Source: Betaproteobacteria bacterium UBA7395 (GTDB taxonomy: Bacteria > Pseudomonadota > Gammaproteobacteria > Burkholderiales > Rhodocyclaceae). Taken from it: a stretch of 5,670 nt of DNA. The stretch covers positions 1 to 5,670 of the forward strand of contig DKNF01000142.1 in the NCBI GenBank assembly GCA_002470165.1, given 5' to 3'. Shown here one piece after another: positions 1 through 5,670 of the stretch (within the stretch, counting starts at the first letter, position 1; each line of letters begins with the position of its first letter). Below the pieces are notes generated by a model. The model was not told the DNA's origin. It saw only the letters and a list, made by a program, of their open reading frames with translations, and did not search any database. Both the position numbers and the translations under genes were made by a program.

Positions 1-2454
1 CTTCTCGATCGGTGTGCGCCAGTGGCGGGTGAACTGCTTGCTGCTGCCGAGGAAGCCAGGCAGCAGGAAGTCGAACTGGCTCCACAGTTCGCCGAGGTGG
101 TTTTCCAGCGGCGTACCGGTCAGGCACAGGCGGTGGCGCGCATCGATCTTGCGTACCGCTTCGGCGCTGCGGCTCTGGGCGTTCTTGACCGTCTGCGCTT
201 CGTCGAGGATGAGCAGGTGGTAGCTGTGCTGCATCAACTCGTCGGCGTCGCGCCAGAGTAGCGGGTAGGTGGTCAGGACGACGTCGTGGCTGTCGATCTC
301 GGCGAAGCGCTGTTTGCGTTCCGGACCGTGCAGCGAGAGCACGCGCAGGCTGGGCGCGAAACGCGCGGCTTCGCTCTTCCAGTTGAAGATCAGCGAGGTC
401 GGCAGGATCACCAGGGCCGGTCGGTCGAGACGCCCCTGCTCCTTTTCCAGCAGCAGGTGGGCCAGGGTTTGCGCGGTCTTGCCCAGGCCCATGTCGTCGG
501 CCAGGATGCCGCACAATTTCTGTTCGCGCAGGAACTGCAGCCAGGCCAGACCTTCCTTCTGGTAGGGGCGCAGGTCGAGGCACAGGCCGGCCGGCGGCTG
601 GATGTCGACGATGCCCTGCGCCGCCTGCAGGCGTTCGGCCAGGGCCATGACGTCGTTCTGGCCGCGAAATTCCCAGCGGCTGGTATCGGTCAGCTCGGCC
701 AGACGCGGCGCGTCGAAACGCGACAGGCGCAAGGTCGGGCCGCCGCTGAAGCCGTCGAACAGGTCGATCAGCGTCGACGCCAGCGGCTTGATGCGGCCGG
801 CCGGAACGCGCAGGCGCTTGCCGGCCGGGGTCAGCAGTTCGATCCTTTCGCTGTCCGGGATGCGTGACAGTTCGTAGCTTTCCAGCCAGCGCGGATCGCG
901 TCGGAACAGCGTGGACAGCAGGGGCGCCAGCGGCAGGCGTTCGCCTTCGACGAGAATGCCCATGTCGAGGTTGAACCAGCCGTCGTCGGCTTCGATCAGC
1001 TCGGCCTCCCAGGCGTCGACCTCGACCACGTGGTGGCGGAAATCCTCGGGGAACTCGATCTGCCAGCCGGCGGCGCGCAGCAGCGGCAGCTGGTGCTGCA
1101 TGAAGTCCGGCCAGGCGGCTTCGTCGGCCAGGCCGTGAATGCCCTCGGGCGGACTGCCGAAGGTGTTGAGCGTGTTCGCCGGAATCTTCTGCAGGCCGCT
1201 TTGCGCCAGACTGGCCATGACCCGGGCCTCATCGTCCGGGCGGCGCTTGACGCGGACGGTTTCGCCCTCGGGCAGGGTGACGAACTCGTTCTTCTCGTCG
1301 GGGCGCAGGTCGGCGTCGCCGTAGCGGAAGATCACATGAGCCACGTCGAAGGGGCCGCCGCTGAAGCTGTAGGGGTAGTGGCGCCAGGGGCGGTGGCCGT
1401 GCGTGTGCAGGGTTTCCAGTTGCAGGACCGGCTGCAGCGGGGTTTCGATCAGGCGCAGGCGGGCGCTGGCATCCTCGGCCGGCAGCGGCAGTTCGGGTGC
1501 CAGTTCGGATAGTGCGTCGGCGACGACCGCGGCTTCCTTGGCCGACAGCGGCGGCAGGCTGAACAGGCGATTGACCACACCGGGGTTGCCGGTCACCGTC
1601 AACGGCCCGGTTTCGCCCTCGGTCAGGTCCACGTACCACGGCGGATCGACGGCGATGATCAGTTCGGTCGGCGGTTCGGGCTTCAGGTAGGGGCGCTGGA
1701 AGCCCTGACTGTCGATCTGCCAGCCGACGCTGGCCGGGCGGCTGTCGCCGCCGTGCAGCGGCAGCGCCAGATCGGCCTCCGGATAGAGACGGTTGGTAGC
1801 GGCCATCCGTTCGAGGATTTCGGCGCCGTGCTTGGGCCCCAGCCCGTAGGCGCGCAGGCCGCTGTCGTGGCCGCGTTCAGCCCAGATCAGGCGCAGGATG
1901 CCGAGGTCTTCCTCGGTGACGAACTGCGGCGGCGTGATCAGCGCGCGGTCGACCTTCCACCATTCCTCGGCGTTTTCCGGGTACTTGCCTTTACGCAGTT
2001 CGATGCCGAAACGCCGGCGGTCGGTCGTCCATTTGAGGATGTAATACAGTTGCTGGCGGGCGCTGGCCGGGCGGGCCTTTTTCTTGGCCACGGCGATCGA
2101 CGCCCGACGCAGGTCTTCGACCCAGGAGAGCACGCTGCCACTGACCCGGGTTTTCGGGTTGCGCGTTTCGATCACCTTGAGCAGGGTCGCGGCGATGTGC
2201 TTGCAATGGTGGCCGACCGGGCAGGTGCAGCTGGCGACCAGCTGCATGTCGTCCCCCTGGGCGCGGATCAGTGCTTCGACGCGGTAGGGGCGGCGGGCCG
2301 ACCCGGGCACTTCGGCGTGGATTTCGCCGTGCTCGACATTGAGGTCGCGAACCAGGTCGACATAAGGGCGTCCCTTGGCGATCTCGGCTTCGCCCAGCCA
2401 GTCGGCGATGTCCGCCTCGCTGAAGCTGTCGGTCAGTTCGTCGTAGTTCTGCAT
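1..2454 (-). CDS. SWIM zinc-finger Swi2/Snf2-family ATPase (DEAD/DEAH-type helicase), 3' end outside window
   Basis: This is a superfamily 2 ATPase of the Swi2/Snf2 (HepA-like) group, expected to translocate on double-stranded DNA and remodel nucleoprotein; the bacterial target is unknown. The 818 residues present read without a stop from ATG at 2454 to the left edge. Residues 76-86 form a SWIM zinc finger (C76-x-C78-x5-C84-x-H86). The middle part (about 100-620) resembles the bacterial Snf2-associated region, with an LRAAGW stretch near 460 and GWFNLDMGI near 492-500. The ATPase lobe starts near 626 (LRPYQKEGLAWL), followed by motif I GLGKT (656-660), motif Ia LPTS (684-687) with NW at 691-692, motif II DEAQ (751-754) and motif III LTGTPLEN (from 778). 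Motifs IV-VI and the second RecA lobe should lie left of the window. DEAQ rather than DEAH is tolerated in this superfamily. The start overlaps the ubiB stop by one base, and no strong Shine-Dalgarno sequence precedes it, which fits translational coupling. The family call is firm; the cellular role is unknown. Confidence 0.95.
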   Translation of the reverse strand, partial: MQNYDELTDSFSEADIADWLGEAEIAKGRPYVDLVRDLNVEHGEIHAEVPGSARRPYRVEALIRAQGDDMQLVASCTCPVGHHCKHIAATLLKVIETRNPKTRVSGSVLSWVEDLRRASIAVAKKKARPASARQQLYYILKWTTDRRRFGIELRKGKYPENAEEWWKVDRALITPPQFVTEEDLGILRLIWAERGHDSGLRAYGLGPKHGAEILERMAATNRLYPEADLALPLHGGDSRPASVGWQIDSQGFQRPYLKPEPPTELIIAVDPPWYVDLTEGETGPLTVTGNPGVVNRLFSLPPLSAKEAAVVADALSELAPELPLPAEDASARLRLIETPLQPVLQLETLHTHGHRPWRHYPYSFSGGPFDVAHVIFRYGDADLRPDEKNEFVTLPEGETVRVKRRPDDEARVMASLAQSGLQKIPANTLNTFGSPPEGIHGLADEAAWPDFMQHQLPLLRAAGWQIEFPEDFRHHVVEVDAWEAELIEADDGWFNLDMGILVEGERLPLAPLLSTLFRRDPRWLESYELSRIPDSERIELLTPAGKRLRVPAGRIKPLASTLIDLFDGFSGGPTLRLSRFDAPRLAELTDTSRWEFRGQNDVMALAERLQAAQGIVDIQPPAGLCLDLRPYQKEGLAWLQFLREQKLCGILADDMGLGKTAQTLAHLLLEKEQGRLDRPALVILPTSLIFNWKSEAARFAPSLRVLSLHGPERKQRFAEIDSHDVVLTTYPLLWRDADELMQHSYHLLILDEAQTVKNAQSRSAEAVRKIDARHRLCLTGTPLENHLGELWSQFDFLLPGFLGSSKQFTRHWRTPIEK

Positions 2455-3974
2455 CACAGGTGCTGGCTGCCGAGCAGCAGGGCCAGCAGCAGGGCGATCA
2501 GCGCCAGCCAGACGTTTTGCCAGCGCCGGGCGCGGACCAGTTGTTCCATCTGTGGCTGCAGGCTGGGCTGCGGCGGCGCGCTGAGTGCCTGGTGCACCAG
2601 ACGCGGCAATTGCGGCAGGGTGCGGGCCAGATACGGCGCTTCCTGTTTGAAGGTCTTGATCAGGCCGCGCCAGCCGACCTGCTCGCTCATCCAGCGCTCA
2701 AGGAAGGGCTTGGCGGTTTTCCACAGGTCAAGTTCCGGATCGAGCTGGCGGCCGAGGCCTTCGATGTTGAGCAGGGTTTTCTGCAGCATCACCAGTTGCG
2801 GCTGGATCTCGACGTTGAAGCGGCGCGAGGTCTGGAACAGGCGCAGCAGCACCTTGCCGAAGGAAATGTCCTTGAGCGGCCGGTCGAAGATCGGTTCGCA
2901 GACGGCGCGGATGGCCGCTTCGAATTCATCGACCCGCGTTTCCTTGGGCGCCCAGCCGGATTCGATGTGGGCTTCGGCGACACGCTTGTAATCGCGGCGG
3001 AAGAAGGCGAGGAAGTTCTGCGCCAGGTAGTTCTTGTCGGAATCGGTCAGCGTGCCGACGATGCCGAAATCGAGCGCGATGTAGCGGCCGTCGGCATGGA
3101 CGAAGATGTTGCCGGGGTGCATGTCGGCGTGGAAGAAACCGTCGCGGAAGACCTGGGTGAAGAAGATTTCGACGCCGGCGGCGGAGAGTTTCGAGAGGTC
3201 GATGCCGTCGGCGCGCAGCTTGTCGGTCTGCGAGATCGGCGTGCCGCGCATGCGCTCCATGACCATCACCGTCGAGGTGCAGAAATCCCAGTGCACTTCG
3301 GGAACGATCAGCAATTCGGAGTCGGTGAAGTTGCGGCGCAGCTGCGAGGCATTGGCGGCTTCGCGCATCAGGTCGAGTTCGTCGCGCAGGTACTTGGCGA
3401 ATTCGGCGACCACTTCGCGCGGCTTGAGGCGCTTGCCGTCGGACCACAGTTTTTCCAGCAGCAGGGCGCCGCTGTCCATCAGCGCCAGGTCGTGTTCGAT
3501 GACCGAGAGCATGTTCGGGCGCAGAATCTTGACGGCGACTTCATGGCCGCCGTCGCAGTCGTGCAGGCGCGCAAAATGGACCTGGGCGATCGACGCCGAA
3601 GCCACCGGCACCGGGTCGAATTCGGCAAATACTTCGCTGGCCGGGCGACCGTAGGCTTTTTCGATTTCCTTCAGGGCCAGCGCCGAATCGAAAGGCGGCA
3701 CACGGTCCTGCAATTTGGCCAGTTCGTCGGCGATGTCGGTCGGCATCAGGTCGCGCCGGGTCGACAGCACCTGACCGAACTTGACGAAGATCGGGCCGAG
3801 CGCTTCCAGCGCCAGGCGCAGGCGTTCGGCGCGCGGTGCCGACAGGTTGCGCCAGAACTGCAGCGCGTTGGCCAGGCGGACCAGACGGCCGGAGGGCTCG
3901 TGCTCGAGCACCATTTCGTCCAGCCCGAAACGGCTGGCAACGGTGGCGATCTTGAGCAGGCGGAAAAGGCGCAT
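2454..3974 (-). CDS. ubiB: UbiB, ABC1/COQ8-family atypical kinase/ATPase required for ubiquinone biosynthesis
   Basis: UbiB is needed for ubiquinone biosynthesis; the family (ADCK/COQ8) has ATPase activity and is thought to support the lipid-bound Ubi enzymes rather than catalyse a ring modification itself. The 506-residue protein carries the family hallmarks in order: the KxGQ motif (K65-F-G-Q68), the alanine-rich nucleotide loop (ASASIAQ, 125-131), the VAVK lysine (K149), an ExD motif (E199-L-D201), the catalytic loop HADMHPGN (282-289) and DFG (302-304). The stretch from about 305 to 460 matches E. coli UbiB closely as I recall that sequence, including WKTAKPFLE near 418-426, which favours true UbiB over a distant paralogue. 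The C-terminus has one evident hydrophobic segment (about 489-502) and ends four residues later, whereas E. coli UbiB (546 residues) has two. ATG at 3974 is the first ATG after an in-frame upstream stop; no strong ribosome site is visible. It is the first gene of a leftward pair with the Snf2-type ATPase. The usual partners ubiE and ubiJ are not immediately upstream. Confidence 0.96.
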   Translation of the reverse strand: MRLFRLLKIATVASRFGLDEMVLEHEPSGRLVRLANALQFWRNLSAPRAERLRLALEALGPIFVKFGQVLSTRRDLMPTDIADELAKLQDRVPPFDSALALKEIEKAYGRPASEVFAEFDPVPVASASIAQVHFARLHDCDGGHEVAVKILRPNMLSVIEHDLALMDSGALLLEKLWSDGKRLKPREVVAEFAKYLRDELDLMREAANASQLRRNFTDSELLIVPEVHWDFCTSTVMVMERMRGTPISQTDKLRADGIDLSKLSAAGVEIFFTQVFRDGFFHADMHPGNIFVHADGRYIALDFGIVGTLTDSDKNYLAQNFLAFFRRDYKRVAEAHIESGWAPKETRVDEFEAAIRAVCEPIFDRPLKDISFGKVLLRLFQTSRRFNVEIQPQLVMLQKTLLNIEGLGRQLDPELDLWKTAKPFLERWMSEQVGWRGLIKTFKQEAPYLARTLPQLPRLVHQALSAPPQPSLQPQMEQLVRARRWQNVWLALIALLLALLLGSQHL

Positions 3975-3990
3975 GGGGGATAGGCCGGGA

Positions 3991-4016
3991 TGCTGGCCGG
4001 AATTCGGTCAAACGGC
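3991..4016 (+). repeat. Imperfect direct repeat, copy 1 (ubiB-proximal)
   Basis: This copy begins with the 10-mer TGCTGGCCGG and continues AATTCGGTCAAACGGC. It aligns with copy 2 at 4082-4107 at about 22 positions when two single-base gaps are allowed. It lies 17 bases upstream of the ubiB start codon, probably within the ubiB leader. It includes the near-palindromic core CCGGAATTCGG. It may be a regulator site or a chance similarity in GC-rich DNA. Confidence 0.45.
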
Positions 4017-4081
4017 GATGTTAACATGCCTGCACACATTGCGCTGCCGCTGGTCGCACAAGTGATAATTCGCTGTCAAAT

Positions 4082-4107
4082 TGCTGGCCGGTTTCGGCTA
4101 AACTGGC
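4082..4107 (+). repeat. Imperfect direct repeat, copy 2 (GGDEF-gene-proximal)
   Basis: This copy reads TGCTGGCCGG followed by TTTCGGCTAAACTGGC, sharing the exact first ten bases, the TTCGG core, AAAC and the final GGC with copy 1. It lies 56 bases upstream of the preferred GGDEF start codon and overlaps the possible -10 element TAAACT (4099-4104), a position where a bound regulator could affect transcription. No function is established. Confidence 0.45.
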
Positions 4108-4163
4108 TGCAAAAATCATGGCGGATGCAAACGGTGTCCGTCGCTCGGAATTCACACCTGCCC

Positions 4164-5663
4164 ATGTCCGATCAACGCAATCCTTCCGTCATTGCCCGGG
4201 AAGCCCTGAAACGGCTGGCGTCGCGCCATCTCGCGCCGACCCCGGCCAACTTTCAGGCGTGTTACAACGAGATTGCCAATCTACCCAACGTCTCGCCCTT
4301 CCCCGAGCCGCCCCTGCGCCAGCTGGCGGCAGCACTCACGCCGCGCGGCGAAGCCCAGATCTCCCAGTTGAGCCGGCTCGATGCGGCGATTTCCGGGCGT
4401 AGCTGGCAAGGCGTGCAGGACGCCCTGCAGGGGTTCATCGCGGCGGGTGCCGCCAATGCATCGGCCACGCATCTGCCCTATGAGACGACGCAGGCACTGT
4501 TGCACTTGTTCGAGACGATGTTGCCGGCCTTCGGGCGTGACGACGTCCGTTTTGCCGAAGCCGTGGATACCTTGCTCGCGGCGCTGCGCGTCTCTCCCTG
4601 CGAATTCTCGCGACTGGATACGGTCCTGCGCGAATTCGCCGTGCTGGTTCCCTGTGCGGTCGAAGAACAGATCGAAATCCGCGAATCGCTGCTCAAGCTC
4701 CTGCAGCTGATCATCCAGAACATCGGCGAACTCAGCATCGACGATGCCTGGTTCAAGGGGCAGATCGACGGTCTGCTGGCGGCGGTCGAGCCGCCGCTGA
4801 CCCTGCGTCACCTCGACGAGATGGAGCGGCGGCTGCGCGATGTCATGGAGAAGCAGAGCCGGGCACGGGCGCGTTCGGTCGAGGCGCAGGAGGAAATGCG
4901 CCAGATGCTGGCGGCCTTCATCGAACGCCTGGGGACGATGAATTCTTCCAGCACGCAATTCCAGGAACGGATCGAGAACAGCGCCCGGCAGATCGAGCAG
5001 GTGTCGCGGATCGAGGATCTGGCGCCCCTGCTCCGCGATGTCGTTTCGGCGACCCAGGCCATGGCCGAGGAAACGGCGGTTTCCCGGGAGCAGTTGCGCG
5101 GCCTGCAGGACAAGGTGCTGGCGACCGAGGCGGAACTGATCCAGTTGCACCGCGAACTCGACAGCGCGAGCTCGCTCGCCCGTCACGACCCGCTGACCGA
5201 CACGCTCAACCGCAAAGGTCTGGACGAAGCGCTGGAACGCGAGATTGCCGCGATGCGCCGGCGCAATTCGGCGCTGTCGCTGAGCCTGCTCGACATCGAC
5301 AACTTCAAGCGGCTCAACGACCGTCTCGGCCATGAAGCCGGCGACAATGCGCTGATCCACCTGGCCAAGGTCGCCCGCGCCTGCATGCGTCCGACCGACA
5401 CGCTGGCGCGTTACGGCGGCGAGGAATTCATCATCCTGATGCCCGATACCTCGCTGGAGCAGGGCATCGAGGCGATGGTCCGGTTGCAGCGCGAACTGAC
5501 CAAGGCCTTCTTCCTGTCCGGCAAGGACAAGGTGCTGATCACCTTCAGCGCCGGCGTCGCCCAGCTTGGCGAAGGCGAATCCGGCAGCGATGCGATCCGC
5601 CGTGCCGACCTGGCGATGTACCAGGCCAAACGCGCCGGCAAGAACCGCGTCATCGGCGGCTGA
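4164..5663 (+). CDS. Diguanylate cyclase with N-terminal helical region, coiled coil and C-terminal GGDEF domain
   Basis: This 499-residue protein is predicted to condense two GTP into cyclic di-GMP, the second messenger for motility and biofilm decisions. The GGDEF domain spans about 342-499, opening with DPLTDTLNRKG. It has the metal-binding aspartate in DIDNFKRLND (D377), the active-site motif GGEEF (418-422) and the canonical end MYQAKRAGKNRV. An RxxD motif (R409-D412) sits exactly five residues before GGEEF, the position of the product-inhibition I-site, so feedback control is likely. Residues about 210-340 are rich in charged heptad-like sequence and probably form a dimerising coiled coil. 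Residues 1-200 look helical and match no sensor domain I recognise; there is no evident signal peptide or membrane segment, so the protein is probably cytoplasmic. The start at 4164 (MSDQRNP) is preferred because the following sequence looks like the conserved beginning; ATG at 4125 in the same frame would add 13 residues. Neither has a clear Shine-Dalgarno sequence. It is transcribed divergently from ubiB. Confidence 0.95.
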   Translation: MSDQRNPSVIAREALKRLASRHLAPTPANFQACYNEIANLPNVSPFPEPPLRQLAAALTPRGEAQISQLSRLDAAISGRSWQGVQDALQGFIAAGAANASATHLPYETTQALLHLFETMLPAFGRDDVRFAEAVDTLLAALRVSPCEFSRLDTVLREFAVLVPCAVEEQIEIRESLLKLLQLIIQNIGELSIDDAWFKGQIDGLLAAVEPPLTLRHLDEMERRLRDVMEKQSRARARSVEAQEEMRQMLAAFIERLGTMNSSSTQFQERIENSARQIEQVSRIEDLAPLLRDVVSATQAMAEETAVSREQLRGLQDKVLATEAELIQLHRELDSASSLARHDPLTDTLNRKGLDEALEREIAAMRRRNSALSLSLLDIDNFKRLNDRLGHEAGDNALIHLAKVARACMRPTDTLARYGGEEFIILMPDTSLEQGIEAMVRLQRELTKAFFLSGKDKVLITFSAGVAQLGEGESGSDAIRRADLAMYQAKRAGKNRVIGG

Positions 5664-5670
5664 GTCGGCC

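Larger units (their letters stand above)
3975..4163. promoter_or_regulatory. Divergent intergenic region between ubiB and the GGDEF gene
   Basis: This stretch separates two divergently transcribed genes, so it should contain the promoters of both. It includes a patch around 4061-4082 that is visibly richer in A and T than its surroundings. On the plus strand TTGCGC (4039-4044) and GATAAT (4064-4069) could form a sigma-70-type promoter, although the 19-base spacer is long. A second possible -10 is TAAACT (4099-4104). On the minus strand, TAACAT (4023-4018) could serve as a weak ubiB -10; a perfect TTGACA (4079-4074) is present but has no good -10 at the right distance. The location is a sound argument for regulation; the individual elements are weak guesses. 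Confidence 0.45.

Noticed and set aside
286..1512. Several plus-strand open frames (286-867, 1030-1512 and shorter ones)
   Set aside because: They are in codon register with the Snf2-type gene on the minus strand and are glutamine-, arginine- and alanine-rich shadows.
1753..2991. A 412-codon open frame on the plus strand across the ubiB/helicase junction
   Set aside because: It is antisense to the SWIM region and to the end of ubiB and has no recognisable domain; its length is explained by GC-rich codon bias.
2460..3983. A 507-codon open frame on the plus strand covering nearly all of ubiB
   Set aside because: Its codons are exactly in register with the ubiB codons on the opposite strand, so its stops would require TTA, CTA or TCA codons in ubiB, which are avoided in GC-rich genes. 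The product is low-complexity and resembles nothing known, while the opposite strand encodes unmistakable UbiB.
4074..4079. Perfect TTGACA on the minus strand as the ubiB -35 box
   Set aside because: At spacings of 16-18 bases the sequence is GC-rich (for example CGACCA) and does not resemble a -10 box, so I do not call a promoter from it.
4063..4080. Possible FNR-like dyad (TTGA...ATCA) in the AT-rich patch
   Set aside because: The half-site spacing is too long compared with TTGAT-N4-ATCAA and the halves match only partly.
4281..5360. A 359-codon minus-strand open frame opposite the GGDEF gene
   Set aside because: It is antisense to a well-supported diguanylate cyclase, with a Q/R/L-rich product and no motif; the same codon-bias explanation applies.
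1..5670. A defence island, CRISPR array, mobile element or RNA gene
   Set aside because: No regularly spaced repeats, transposase or integrase motifs, terminal inverted repeats or tRNA-like folds were seen. The Snf2-type protein alone, next to ubiB, is not enough to claim a defence system.

Overview
The window is GC-rich chromosomal DNA from a proteobacterium. A clear UbiB homologue implies a ubiquinone-using organism, and the style of the three proteins suggests a betaproteobacterium, possibly of the Rhodocyclales group. That placement is inference from family resemblance read by eye; no search was possible. Coding density is very high, and only about 190 bases (3975-4163) lack an assigned gene.

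Layout. Positions 1-2454 (minus strand) hold the first 818 codons of a large Swi2/Snf2-type ATPase with an N-terminal SWIM zinc finger; its C-terminal helicase lobe lies beyond the left edge. Positions 2454-3974 (minus strand) hold ubiB, whose stop codon overlaps the ATPase start codon by one base (TGATG), so the two probably form one translationally coupled operon read leftward. Positions 3975-4163 are a divergent intergenic region with a relatively AT-rich patch, candidate promoter elements and an imperfect direct repeat of about 26 bases, one copy in front of each divergent gene. Positions 4164-5663 (plus strand) hold a complete diguanylate cyclase: an uncharacterised N-terminal region that looks mostly helical, a likely coiled coil, and a GGDEF domain with an intact GGEEF active site and an RxxD inhibitory site. 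The last 7 bases are downstream flank.

How the genes relate. UbiB supports ubiquinone biosynthesis at the inner membrane. The Snf2-type protein is expected to act on DNA or nucleoprotein. The GGDEF protein should make cyclic di-GMP. No shared pathway is evident. The ubiB-helicase overlap shows co-transcription, and the divergent arrangement leaves room for shared regulation, but neither proves a functional link. Many long open frames on the plus strand opposite the minus-strand genes are antisense shadows. I see no mobile element, tRNA, rRNA, CRISPR array or defence island, and no convincing new multi-gene system.
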